Shown here: positions 27,190 through 36,081 of the stretch, one piece after another | How the letters are laid out: each line of letters begins with the position of its first letter | Position numbering within the stretch: the stretch's first letter is position 1 | Assembly (NCBI RefSeq): GCF_943193195.1 | Contig: NZ_CALPDG010000007.1 | Coordinates: 1 to 64,000 of the forward strand | Length of the DNA: 64,000 nt | Direction of reading: 5' to 3' | Source of the DNA: Mediterraneibacter agrestimuris | GTDB lineage: Bacteria; Bacillota; Clostridia; Lachnospirales; Lachnospiraceae | The notes under the pieces: model-generated | Database searches by the model: none | The model's input: the letters and a program-made list of their open reading frames with translations, nothing else | Told to the model about the DNA's origin: nothing | Translations under genes and position numbers: made by a program

Positions 27190-29330
27190 CAGAGTATGGA
27201 CATCAAAATAAAATATACGATAAAACATGGCAGGACGAGCGTAACAAATCTTGTGTACAACGGCATAAACTTTCTGTTGAACGAATGAAACAGATTGAAA
27301 TAGAAAATACGGTATCGGAAGAATACCAGCCTTATTTCCAGGAATGTGCAGCATTTTTGCTGGAGCTGGAAGCTATTCGCAGAAAAGTAGAGAATGAGAG
27401 TTGGGCAGAACTAGGTCTTGAGGAAATGCAAGAGTACAATAGCCGCCTTTACGAAAGGATTCTGCCGGGGAACTATGAGAATAGTTTCGCCTTTCCGGGG
27501 TATGCGTGCAGTGTATTCGGAAAAGAGATGGGACAGGTTTTGAGTATGCTTTATACAGAACTCCGAAGCGGGATTGCTTATGCCTTTGAGAACAGGATGG
27601 ATTATCTGACGATTTTAAATGAACTGCTGATTGAAGTGTACAATTGTTTTGAAGAGCAAGTTCCAGAGTATAAGACGATCAGGGAGATTTTGTACTGGTA
27701 TGCCAGTGACTACTGCGATGTATTTCTGGCAGACCGGATAGAAGAGCAGTTGTACCCCGAGCGTTCGTTTGCGGCAAATGTGATTCTTACTGCTGATTTG
27801 GAGGATGAGAGGTATTTATATGCGTTTGGCGAGTATATAACAGAAAATGAATTGGGAACTGCAAGGCACTTGGCGTGTCTGCCAGAAGAAGTGATTCAGA
27901 AAATGGCGGATGTCTATACAGAAGGATACCGGATCGGATTTATCAATACCGGAAAAGATTTGTCCAAAAAATCGATTGTCAATATTCGTTATTGTCTGGG
28001 GTTTGAGCGTGTTGTCCTCCGTGCTATTTCTAATTTTGAGAAAATGGGTCTGAAACCGGTTATTTACCGGGCGGCAGCCAGTGTGATCACGAGAAAAGAG
28101 CAGATTCGTATTGGTTATTTCGGGGGGATTCCGAATAAACAATATGATTATGACCATCGTTCGGATCAGGCATTGTTTTTGGATAAGCGTTATGTGGAAC
28201 GTAAGCTGGATGTGCTGAAAAATGTATATGAAAAGCACAAGGAGCAGGCGGCGCAGTTTGCGGGACCGGCTGTGATAGAGACATTTGGTGAAAAGCCATT
28301 TTCCCCAAATGTACATGAAGAGGCATTGTCTTATAATGAGGTCCAGCAGGGACTGGTATTGACATATGACAGTAAATCAGGACAGATTACGAACCAGTAT
28401 ATCAAGGGAGAAGAGCGTTCGTTTACGATCATCGCATATCCTGTCCCGGAAATCGGAGCACAGTATGGGGAGATTTTTGATGAGGTGATCCGTATCAATA
28501 CACTGGACGCCAAACTTTATGAAAAGGTACAGCAGACGTTGATCGACGCTCTGGATCAGGGAGAATATGTTCACATTCTCGGGAAAGGAGAGAACCGTAC
28601 TGATCTGAAAGTGAAGCTGTGGACTTTAAAAGACCCGGAAAAAGAGACAATTTTTGAGAACTGTGTAGCGGACGTGAATATTCCGGTAGGTGAAGTATTT
28701 ACTTCTCCAGTGCTGGAAGGAACCAACGGTGTTCTTCATGTAAGCCGGGTATATCTGAATGAGCTGCAGTACAAGAATTTGGAAATTACGTTTCAAGATG
28801 GTATGATTAAGGATTACCGCTGCGGTAATTTTGAAAATGAAGCTGATGGACGGAAATATATTTATGATAATGTACTCCACAACCATGAGACGCTTCCACT
28901 TGGTGAATTTGCCATCGGAACGAACACAACTGCTTATGTGGCGGCAAGAAAATATCAGATAGAAGATAAGATGCCGATTCTGATCGCGGAGAAGACGGGA
29001 CCACATTTTGCAGTAGGCGATACTTGTTATAGCTGGGCGGAGGATATCGGGGTCTACAATCCAAATGGAAAAGAAATAGTAGCAAAAGACAACGAAATTT
29101 CTCTTTTGCGGAAGAAAGATGTGTCAAAGGCATATTTCCAGTGCCACACAGATATAACCATACCTTATGAAGAGTTAGAAGAAATAAGTGTATTAACAAA
29201 AGAAGGAAAACAGATTATACTATTGAAGAACGGAAGATTTGTGCTTCCGGGAACAGAGATGTTAAATGAACCTCTGGACGAACAATGTAACTCTGTAAGA
29301 GCAAAAGAGGAGAGAAAGGTGGACACTTAA
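27186..29330 (+). CDS. M29-family aminopeptidase with long N-terminal domain
   Basis: A 714-residue protein. The C-terminal part (about 400-690) has thermophilic metallo-aminopeptidase M29 features: VGEVFTSPVLEGTNGVLHV with a candidate metal ligand Glu503, NHETLPLGEFAIGTN with His and Glu ligands, and EKTGPHFAVGDTC with His and Asp ligands. Typical M29 enzymes are about 370-410 residues; here about 350 extra residues precede the catalytic domain, rich in acidic and aromatic residues and without a signal peptide. ATG 27186 overlaps the previous stop. The purE start abuts its stop codon. Confidence 0.82.
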   Translation: MTEYGHQNKIYDKTWQDERNKSCVQRHKLSVERMKQIEIENTVSEEYQPYFQECAAFLLELEAIRRKVENESWAELGLEEMQEYNSRLYERILPGNYENSFAFPGYACSVFGKEMGQVLSMLYTELRSGIAYAFENRMDYLTILNELLIEVYNCFEEQVPEYKTIREILYWYASDYCDVFLADRIEEQLYPERSFAANVILTADLEDERYLYAFGEYITENELGTARHLACLPEEVIQKMADVYTEGYRIGFINTGKDLSKKSIVNIRYCLGFERVVLRAISNFEKMGLKPVIYRAAASVITRKEQIRIGYFGGIPNKQYDYDHRSDQALFLDKRYVERKLDVLKNVYEKHKEQAAQFAGPAVIETFGEKPFSPNVHEEALSYNEVQQGLVLTYDSKSGQITNQYIKGEERSFTIIAYPVPEIGAQYGEIFDEVIRINTLDAKLYEKVQQTLIDALDQGEYVHILGKGENRTDLKVKLWTLKDPEKETIFENCVADVNIPVGEVFTSPVLEGTNGVLHVSRVYLNELQYKNLEITFQDGMIKDYRCGNFENEADGRKYIYDNVLHNHETLPLGEFAIGTNTTAYVAARKYQIEDKMPILIAEKTGPHFAVGDTCYSWAEDIGVYNPNGKEIVAKDNEISLLRKKDVSKAYFQCHTDITIPYEELEEISVLTKEGKQIILLKNGRFVLPGTEMLNEPLDEQCNSVRAKEERKVDT

Positions 29331-29831
29331 ATGCCAAGAGTAGGAATCGTAATGGGCAGTGACTCAGATCTGAAGGTGATGAGCAAAGCCGCAAAGATGC
29401 TTGAGAAATTTGGAATTGATTATGAAATGACAATTATTTCCGCGCACCGCGAGCCAGATGTGTTCTTTGAGTGGGCAAAGGGCGCAGAAGACAGAGGCGT
29501 GAAGGTTATTATTGCAGGTGCAGGAATGGCAGCACATTTGCCGGGGATGTGTGCGGCATTATTTCCAATGCCGGTAGTTGGTGTTCCACTTTCTGGAAGT
29601 AAGCTGGATGGTATGGATGCTGTATTTTCAATTATGCAGATGCCGCCGGGAGTTCCGGTTGCAACTGTTGCAATTGACGGAGGTATGAACGCAGCGCTCG
29701 TTGCACTTAAGATTCTGGCAGTTTCCGATGAGAGTATTCTTGCACAGCTCAAGGAGTACAGCAAGGAGATGAAAGAGACGGTACAGGCGAAGGCTGCGCG
29801 TCTTGATGAAGTAGGTTACGAAGCATATTAA
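29331..29831 (+). CDS. purE: 5-(carboxyamino)imidazole ribonucleotide mutase
   Basis: A 166-residue class I PurE. Seen are VGIVMGSDSDLKVM at the start, ISAHREPD with the catalytic histidine, IAGAGMAAHLPGM and GVPLSGSKLDGMDAVFSIMQMPPGVPVA. It interconverts N5-CAIR and CAIR in purine synthesis. The start immediately follows the M29 peptidase stop, with GGAGAGAAAGGTGG as ribosome site inside the upstream gene. No purK is present in the window. Confidence 0.96.
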   Translation: MPRVGIVMGSDSDLKVMSKAAKMLEKFGIDYEMTIISAHREPDVFFEWAKGAEDRGVKVIIAGAGMAAHLPGMCAALFPMPVVGVPLSGSKLDGMDAVFSIMQMPPGVPVATVAIDGGMNAALVALKILAVSDESILAQLKEYSKEMKETVQAKAARLDEVGYEAY

Positions 29832-29838
29832 TGAATAT

Positions 29839-29864
29839 GGGGGCTCTCTTAAAGAGGCCCTTTT
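29839..29864 (+). terminator. terminator after purE
   Basis: GGGGGCTCT and AGAGGCCC form a stem closed by a short loop and followed by TTTT (29861-29864). purM is 60 bases further on. Confidence 0.7.
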
Positions 29865-29922
29865 CGTATTTATAAAATAAAAATAAGGTACACTTATATA
29901 TATTTATGAGAAGGAGAAAAAG

Positions 29923-30954
29923 ATGAGTATGGATTACAAAGCATCCGGCGTGGATATTGAGGCAGGTTACAAGTCAGTAGAACTGATGAAAGAGCATGTG
30001 AAGAAAACAATGCGTGAGGAAGTGCTTGGCGGACTGGGTGGATTTTCCGGCGCGTTTTCCCTGGCGAAGATCAAGGAGATGGAAGAGCCTGTATTGCTGT
30101 CTGGTACAGACGGCTGCGGAACAAAGGTGAAGCTGGCAATGATTATGGACAAGCATGATACCATCGGAATCGACGCAGTTGCCATGTGTGTGAATGATAT
30201 TGCATGTGCAGGCGGAGAACCATTATTCTTTCTGGATTACATTGCCTGTGGAAAGAACTATCCGGAAAAGATCGCTTCCATCGTAAGCGGAGTTGCAGAA
30301 GGATGTCTTCAGTCAGAAGCTGCCCTGATCGGCGGCGAGACAGCAGAGCATCCGGGACTTATGCCGGAGGAGGACTACGATCTGGCAGGATTCGCAGTCG
30401 GCGTCTGTGATAAAAAGGATATGATCACAGGTGAGAATCTGAAAGATGGAGACGTGCTGATCGGAATGGCGTCTTCAGGGGTGCACAGTAATGGATTCTC
30501 TCTTGTAAGAAAAGTGTTTGAAATGACAAAGGAATCACTGGATACATATTATGATGAACTGGGAACTACTTTGGGAGAAGCGCTTCTTGCTCCGACCAGA
30601 ATTTATGTAAAAGCACTGAAAGGCATTAAGAATGCAGGCGTGTCTGTAAAGGCATGCAGTCATATTACCGGAGGCGGTTTTTACGAGAATATTCCGAGAA
30701 TGCTCTGCGACGGTATGCATGCAGTGGTAGAAAAAGACAGCTATCCGGTACCGCCGATTTTCGGACTGCTTGCAAAGACGGGCGGCATTGAGGAACAGAT
30801 GATGTATAATACATACAACATGGGGCTTGGAATGATTGTAGCTGTTGATCCGGCGGATGTGGACAAGACCATGGAGGCGATTCAAGCGGCAGGAGATACT
30901 CCGTATGTAGTAGGACGTATCGAGGCAGGCGAAAAAGGAGTTACTTTATGTTAA
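29923..30954 (+). CDS. purM: phosphoribosylformylglycinamidine cyclo-ligase (AIR synthase)
   Basis: A 343-residue ATP-dependent enzyme forming AIR. Seen are GGFSGAFSLAK, SGTDGCGTKVKLA, GIDAVAMCVNDIACAGGEPLFFLDY, IGGETAEHPGLMP, GMASSGVHSNGFSLVRKV and HITGGGFYENIPRML. The start follows GAAGGAGAAAAAG. Its end overlaps the purN start by seven bases, giving a purM-purN-purD run. Confidence 0.96.
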   Translation: MSMDYKASGVDIEAGYKSVELMKEHVKKTMREEVLGGLGGFSGAFSLAKIKEMEEPVLLSGTDGCGTKVKLAMIMDKHDTIGIDAVAMCVNDIACAGGEPLFFLDYIACGKNYPEKIASIVSGVAEGCLQSEAALIGGETAEHPGLMPEEDYDLAGFAVGVCDKKDMITGENLKDGDVLIGMASSGVHSNGFSLVRKVFEMTKESLDTYYDELGTTLGEALLAPTRIYVKALKGIKNAGVSVKACSHITGGGFYENIPRMLCDGMHAVVEKDSYPVPPIFGLLAKTGGIEEQMMYNTYNMGLGMIVAVDPADVDKTMEAIQAAGDTPYVVGRIEAGEKGVTLC

Positions 30955-31574
30955 GAATAGTTGTTATGGTATCCGGCGGCGGCACCAATCTGCAGGCGAT
31001 CATAGATGCGGTGGAGAATGGCGCGGTCCGCAATACGGAGATTGTGGGGGTCATCAGCAACAACAAAAATGCATATGCGCTGGAGCGTGCAAAAAAGCAT
31101 AATATTCCGGCAAAATGCATTTCCCCGAAGGATTTTAGATCCAGAGAAGTGTTCAATGAAAAACTTCTGGAGGAAGTTAATGCGTATGCACCGGACTTGA
31201 TCGTACTGGCAGGCTTTCTTGTAGTGATTCCTCCGGCAATGATCGTGAAATACCGTAACCGGATGATCAATATACATCCGTCTCTGATCCCGGCATTTTG
31301 CGGAACAGGGTATTATGGCCTGAAAGTACATGAAGCGGCGCTTCACCGGGGCGTGAAGGTTGTCGGGGCAACCGTGCATTTTGTAGATGAGGGAACTGAT
31401 ACAGGCCCGATTATTTTACAGAAAGCAGTGGAGGTACAAAAAGGAGATACCCCAGAAGTGCTTCAGCGCAGAGTGATGGAGCAGGCAGAGTGGAGGATTC
31501 TTCCAGAAGTGATTGATTTGATCGCAAACGGTAAAGTAAGTGTCGTAGATGGAAAAGCAGTGATATCTGATTGA
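30948..31574 (+). CDS. purN: phosphoribosylglycinamide formyltransferase
   Basis: A 208-residue folate-dependent GAR transformylase. Seen are VVMVSGGGTNLQAIIDAVE, ISNNKNAYALERA and LAGFLVVIP; NIHPSLIPAF contains the catalytic Asn-x-His, and ATVHFVDEGTDTGPII the catalytic Asp. AAAGGAG lies in the end of purM. A 104-base gap without terminator follows before purD. Confidence 0.95.
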   Translation: MLRIVVMVSGGGTNLQAIIDAVENGAVRNTEIVGVISNNKNAYALERAKKHNIPAKCISPKDFRSREVFNEKLLEEVNAYAPDLIVLAGFLVVIPPAMIVKYRNRMINIHPSLIPAFCGTGYYGLKVHEAALHRGVKVVGATVHFVDEGTDTGPIILQKAVEVQKGDTPEVLQRRVMEQAEWRILPEVIDLIANGKVSVVDGKAVISD

Positions 31575-31678
31575 ACAGCAGATAAGAAAAACAGATAGAA
31601 ACTGAACGGGTAAGAAACGACAGGCAGGAATGAATAGTACAAGAAAAGAGAAATATATAGAAGAACAGGGAGGCGCCC

Positions 31679-32950
31679 ATGAAAGTATTGATAGTAGGAA
31701 GCGGCGGAAGAGAGCATGCAATTGCGTCAAGCGCTGCAAAAAGCCCCAAGGTGGAGAAGATGTACTGTGCACCGGGAAATGCCGGAATCGCAGAGTATGC
31801 GGAATGCGTGGCAATCGGTGCGATGGAGTTTGACAAACTGGTTGCATTTGCAAAGGAAACAGAGATCGATCTGGTAATCGTTGGAATGGATGATCCGCTG
31901 GTGGGCGGTCTTGTAGATGAAATGGAAGCAGCAGGAATCCGTACCTTTGGACCAAGAAAGAATGCGGCAATACTGGAAGGATCCAAGGCATTTTCCAAGG
32001 ATTTAATGAAGAAATATAATATTCCCACGGCTGCATATGAGAATTTTACAGACCCGGAAGCGGCAATTGCTTATTTGGAAACGGCAAAGTTTCCGATCGT
32101 ATTGAAAGCAGATGGACTGGCGCTGGGAAAAGGCGTACTTATTTGTAAGAATCTGGAAGAGGCAAAATCCGGCGTGAAAGAAATTATGCTGGATAAGAAG
32201 TTTGGAAGTGCGGGAAACGAAATGGTCATCGAAGAGTTTATGACCGGACGAGAGGTGTCTGTATTATCATTTGTGGATGGAAAGACGATTAAGACAATGA
32301 CTTCTGCACAGGATCATAAGCGCGCGGGAGACGGGGACACCGGACTGAACACCGGAGGAATGGGAACATTTTCTCCAAGTCCATTCTATACAAAGGAAGT
32401 GGAAGACTTTTGCGGCAAATATATTTATCAGGCAACGGTAGATGCTATGGCAGCAGAAGGCAGAGAATTCAAGGGAATTATATTTTTTGGACTGATGCTG
32501 ACAGCGGACGGTCCGAAGGTGCTGGAGTATAACGCACGCTTTGGTGACCCGGAGGCACAGGTCGTATTGCCGCGGATGAAGAATGATCTGATTGAAGTGG
32601 CAGAGGCATGTATTGATGGAACACTGGATCAGATCGACCTGCAATTTGAGGATAATGCCGCAGTCTGTGTGGTACTGGCATCGGAAGGCTATCCAGTGGC
32701 ATATGAAAAGGGATATCCGATCCATGGACTGGGTGAGTTCCAGAAGCATGATGGATATTACTGTTTTCATGCCGGAACCAAGTTTGACGGGGAACAGATT
32801 GTGACCAACGGCGGCCGTGTACTTGGTGTGACAGCGAAGGGAAAGGATTTGAAAGAAGCAAGGGCAAATGCCTATGCTGCAACTGAATGGGTGCAGTTTG
32901 AGAACAAATATATGCGTCATGACATTGGAAAAGCGATTGATGAGGCATAA
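31679..32950 (+). CDS. purD: phosphoribosylamine-glycine ligase
   Basis: A 423-residue ATP-grasp enzyme making GAR. Seen are LIVGSGGREHAIA, MYCAPGNAGIAEYA, FGPRKNAAILEGSKAF, VLKADGLALGKGVLIC, EEFMTGREVSVLSFVDG, DHKRAGDGDTGLNTGGMG and EYNARFGDPEAQVVLPR. The start lies behind AGGGAGGCGCCC. It is the last gene of the pur run and is followed by a terminator. Confidence 0.96.
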   Translation: MKVLIVGSGGREHAIASSAAKSPKVEKMYCAPGNAGIAEYAECVAIGAMEFDKLVAFAKETEIDLVIVGMDDPLVGGLVDEMEAAGIRTFGPRKNAAILEGSKAFSKDLMKKYNIPTAAYENFTDPEAAIAYLETAKFPIVLKADGLALGKGVLICKNLEEAKSGVKEIMLDKKFGSAGNEMVIEEFMTGREVSVLSFVDGKTIKTMTSAQDHKRAGDGDTGLNTGGMGTFSPSPFYTKEVEDFCGKYIYQATVDAMAAEGREFKGIIFFGLMLTADGPKVLEYNARFGDPEAQVVLPRMKNDLIEVAEACIDGTLDQIDLQFEDNAAVCVVLASEGYPVAYEKGYPIHGLGEFQKHDGYYCFHAGTKFDGEQIVTNGGRVLGVTAKGKDLKEARANAYAATEWVQFENKYMRHDIGKAIDEA

Positions 32951-32989
32951 GATCATTGTTACTGTTTACTCTAATTTTAACTTATCAAT

Positions 32990-33033
32990 GGCAGCAGGTT
33001 CGTGTGAGCGAGGAGCCGGCTGCCTTGTTTTTT
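32990..33033 (+). terminator. terminator after purD
   Basis: GGCAGC (32990-32995) pairs with GCTGCC (33019-33024); GGTTC and GAGCC extend the stem. A T-rich tract follows at 33025-33040. Confidence 0.75.
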
Positions 33034-33124
33034 TATTTTTGGGTTGATATAATGTAATAAAATTGATAAGTAAAGGTAATTTTTTACATTGCAGCATCAT
33101 TAAGAAAACAGGGGGCATTGAAGG

Positions 33125-33787
33125 ATGGATGATAAATTAGAGTTGGAACGGGTTTTTCCGTTTTGGAAAGAGCTGACGAAAAAGGAACAGGATGAACTGC
33201 AGCAGTCAGTTGTGGAAAATGTGTGTCCAAAAGGAACCTTACTTCATTATGGCGGGCAAGAGTGTGCAGGTGTCCAGATTATATACAGCGGGCAGGCACG
33301 TGTGTTCATCACTTCTCCAAATGGCGGAGAGATTACACTATTCCGGCTGGTAGAGGGTGATGTAAGCATTTTAAGCGCAGCTTGTATGATGAAAGGGATG
33401 GATATTGAACTGGATATGGAGCTTGAGACAGACTCAGTTGTGTGCACTATTCCGAAATTTGTCTATAAAAAAGTGCATGATGAAAATACTGCGGTAAAGG
33501 ATTATACTCTGGAAATGATATCAGAAAAGTTTTCGGATATTATGTGGCTGTTTAATCAATACGTCTTTTCAAATGTTGCATCCAGACTTGCAGGCGCAAT
33601 TTTGGAACACCGTGCTCTCGGGGGAGAAGATGTGCTGACGATCACTCATGATGTGCTGGCGAGGGATCTTGGGACTGCAAGGGAAGTAGTATCCCGTCTG
33701 CTGAAGCAGTTCCAGATGGACGGACTTGTGAAACTGGCCCGTGGGAAAATAGAAGTATTAGATGCCGGAAAGCTGGCAAAAATTTAA
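33125..33787 (+). CDS. Crp/Fnr-family transcriptional regulator
   Basis: A 220-residue regulator with an N-terminal cyclic-nucleotide-binding-like domain (about 10-125: GTLLHYGGQECAGVQIIYSG, FRLVEGDVSILSAACMM) and a C-terminal winged helix (about 150-215: ARDLGTAREVVSRLLKQFQMDGLVKL). It lacks the cysteine cluster of a classic Fnr, so the signal is unclear. Monocistronic by spacing, it lies upstream of the hemerythrin fusion and could respond to redox or oxygen conditions; that link is inference. Confidence 0.88.
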   Translation: MDDKLELERVFPFWKELTKKEQDELQQSVVENVCPKGTLLHYGGQECAGVQIIYSGQARVFITSPNGGEITLFRLVEGDVSILSAACMMKGMDIELDMELETDSVVCTIPKFVYKKVHDENTAVKDYTLEMISEKFSDIMWLFNQYVFSNVASRLAGAILEHRALGGEDVLTITHDVLARDLGTAREVVSRLLKQFQMDGLVKLARGKIEVLDAGKLAKI

Positions 33788-33981
33788 AAAACATGTTTTG
33801 TGATTTTATCATAGACAGAATTGAAAGATATGGTATACTACAGACAGAGGCTTATAAAACAGACCGGAAATATGTTTTTATCCGTGAGCATAGTCTGCCT
33901 GTTTTTATGCAGAAAGTTTGAGGATAAAAGGCAAACGGTCAAAAAATAAGAACTAAGATGTAACAAAGGAGGATTTTGTAA

Positions 33982-35349
33982 ATGGATACCCAATTTGTAT
34001 GGCGGGATGAGTTCAATATCGGGATAGAAAGTATCGATAAAGAACATCAGAGATTATTCAAGATCATTAATAAAATTTTTGAATTCAAAGGGGAAGGAAA
34101 AAACAGCCAATGGGCGTGCCAGGAAGGAATCAAGTTTTTTAAAGGTCATGCGATAAAGCATTTTGCAGAAGAAGAAGCATATATGGATTCTATTAATTAC
34201 GAAGGATATGAGCAGCACAAGCTTCTACATAAGGGATTCCGGGACAATACCCTTCCGGTTCTTGAGCAGGAACTGGAGCAGACCGGCTATTCTCCAGATG
34301 CAGTAGATCATTTCCTGGGTGTTTGTGCCGGGTGGCTTATCGGTCATACATTGACAGAAGATCTTGCAATTACAGGAAAACCGCTTAGAAAATGGGAAAA
34401 TCTTCTTCCCAGTGAAGAAATTGAGGCTATGAAAAAAGTGATCGTCCAGCTTATATTTGATATGTTCCATCTGGAATCACATTTGATCAGCGATGCCTAT
34501 AATGGAGAGAAATTTGGAAAAGGAGTATATTACAGGCTTCTCTACAACACTAAGGAAAATGATAAACAACAGGAGGTCTTTCTGATCTTTGAGGAACGGC
34601 TGCTGGTCAACACTGTCGGAAAGATTATGGGAATCCAGACAAATAAACTGGACACTATGATGGCACATGCCGCAAGATATACGGCAAGACAGTTTGTAGA
34701 GCGCGTTATGGAGCATTTTTCAACAGATGAGACTTATGAACTGAAGGAAGAAAATTTTCTGTCATATGAGGAATTCCAGAAAGCTTTTGAAAAAGAAAAA
34801 CTACAGGTCAGTCTGCTGCTAAATACAGGAGAAGGATACTTTGCCTATTGTGCACTTGCTCCTCATCTGCTTCAAAATGGTATCGCGACTCCTATCGGGG
34901 CGGAAAATGCCATGACAGAGGTTGAAAAATATCTTATGAAGCGGGAAGAACAAGAATTGAAGGAGCAGGAAGAGGGAAAACTAAAAGTACTGGTAGTCGA
35001 TGATTCTCTGACTATACGAGAAGGGACTAAGAGACTTTTGGATGAAGACTATGATGTAGCTGTGGCTGAATCCGGTGTGGCTGCAATTCGTGCCATTACC
35101 CTGAACCGTCCGGATCTGGTTCTGCTGGATTATGAAATGCCCGTCTGCGATGGAAAACAGACACTGGAAATGCTGCGCTCAGATGATACGTTTGCAGATC
35201 TGCCTGTTATTTTCCTGACCGGCAGAAGAGATCCGGGAAGCATGATCGAGGTAATGCCGCTTAACCCGGCTGGCTATCTGTTAAAGCATTTAAAGCCTGA
35301 GGAGATAAAAAAAGAGATAGATTCTTTCTTTGAAAAAAGAAAGAAATGA
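33982..35349 (+). CDS. bacteriohemerythrin - CheX-like - response regulator fusion
   Basis: A 455-residue protein with three parts. Residues 1 to about 130 are a hemerythrin: VWRDEFNIGIESIDKEHQRL with His22, then His56 or His60, Glu64, His79, His83, His122 and Asp127 as di-iron ligands. Residues about 155-320 resemble a CheX/CheC-type domain (LVNTVGKIMG, MMAHAARYTARQFVERVM, LLNTGEGYFAYCALAP); this is tentative. Residues about 330-455 form a receiver domain (VLVVDDSLTIREGTKRLL, phosphoacceptor Asp383 in LLDYEMP, FLTGRRDP, Lys in YLLKHLKP). There is no output DNA-binding domain. It may couple oxygen or NO sensing to chemotaxis-like signalling. Confidence 0.85.
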   Translation: MDTQFVWRDEFNIGIESIDKEHQRLFKIINKIFEFKGEGKNSQWACQEGIKFFKGHAIKHFAEEEAYMDSINYEGYEQHKLLHKGFRDNTLPVLEQELEQTGYSPDAVDHFLGVCAGWLIGHTLTEDLAITGKPLRKWENLLPSEEIEAMKKVIVQLIFDMFHLESHLISDAYNGEKFGKGVYYRLLYNTKENDKQQEVFLIFEERLLVNTVGKIMGIQTNKLDTMMAHAARYTARQFVERVMEHFSTDETYELKEENFLSYEEFQKAFEKEKLQVSLLLNTGEGYFAYCALAPHLLQNGIATPIGAENAMTEVEKYLMKREEQELKEQEEGKLKVLVVDDSLTIREGTKRLLDEDYDVAVAESGVAAIRAITLNRPDLVLLDYEMPVCDGKQTLEMLRSDDTFADLPVIFLTGRRDPGSMIEVMPLNPAGYLLKHLKPEEIKKEIDSFFEKRKK

Positions 35350-35414
35350 TACGCTCCGGTACACTAAGCGATGAGTAAAGTTTGAGTATATGGTTTAAAT
35401 CAAGGAGGATGAAA

Positions 35415-35723
35415 ATGGCAGTAGTAAAATTGACAACAGAGAATTTTGAGCAGGAAGTATTGAAGGCAGAACAGCCGGTACTGGTAGATTTTTATGCAGA
35501 CTGGTGCGGACCGTGCCAGATGATGGGACCGGTTGTGGAAGAGGTTGCAGGTGAAGTAAGTAATGCAAAGGTGTGTAAGATTAACATTGACGAACAGATG
35601 ACAATTGCACAGAAGTATGGAGTAATGACAATTCCTACATTTGCAGTGTTTAAAAATGGTGAGCTTACAAAAAAGGAAATCGGCGCATTGCCAAAAGCAG
35701 TACTGAAAGGAATGCTGGATTAA
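35415..35723 (+). CDS. trxA: thioredoxin
   Basis: A 102-residue thioredoxin with the CGPC active site in YADWCGPCQMM and the cis-proline in MTIPTFAVF. ATG 35415 follows AAGGAGGATGAAA; the frame open from 35382 lacks a site. It lies 66 bases after the hemerythrin fusion and before a strong terminator. No thioredoxin reductase gene lies nearby. Confidence 0.94.
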   Translation: MAVVKLTTENFEQEVLKAEQPVLVDFYADWCGPCQMMGPVVEEVAGEVSNAKVCKINIDEQMTIAQKYGVMTIPTFAVFKNGELTKKEIGALPKAVLKGMLD

Positions 35724-35750
35724 AACAGAAAAAGAAGATTCACTTTTAGA

Positions 35751-35785
35751 AATCTTGCGGAGAAAAATATCCGCAAGATTTTTTT
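35751..35785 (+). terminator. terminator after trxA
   Basis: AATCTTGCGG (35751-35760) pairs perfectly with CCGCAAGATT (35771-35780), followed by TTTTT. The 35786-36081 stretch that follows is very AT-rich and leads into the ABC operon; I could not fix its promoter. Confidence 0.88.
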
Positions 35786-36081
35786 ACAAATTTTATCAAA
35801 TTTGAAAAATATTTTATATGATAAAAGTAAAAAAATATTTTAATATATTTTGAATAAAAAATATATGTCGTCTTTTGTAAAAATGTGAAAAGTGTATAAA
35901 ATTGAAAGAAAAGTGGAAAATATTAACGGTTTGTTTTATAGAAATTCAAAACAATAAATATGAGCGCAAGATATCTAAAAAAGAACGCAAAATAATTCTT
36001 GCAAAAGATAGAGGATGTGGTATATCCTTGAATTAAACCAAATAAGGGTGGAAACTTGTTTTTGGAAAAGGAGGAAAAGAT

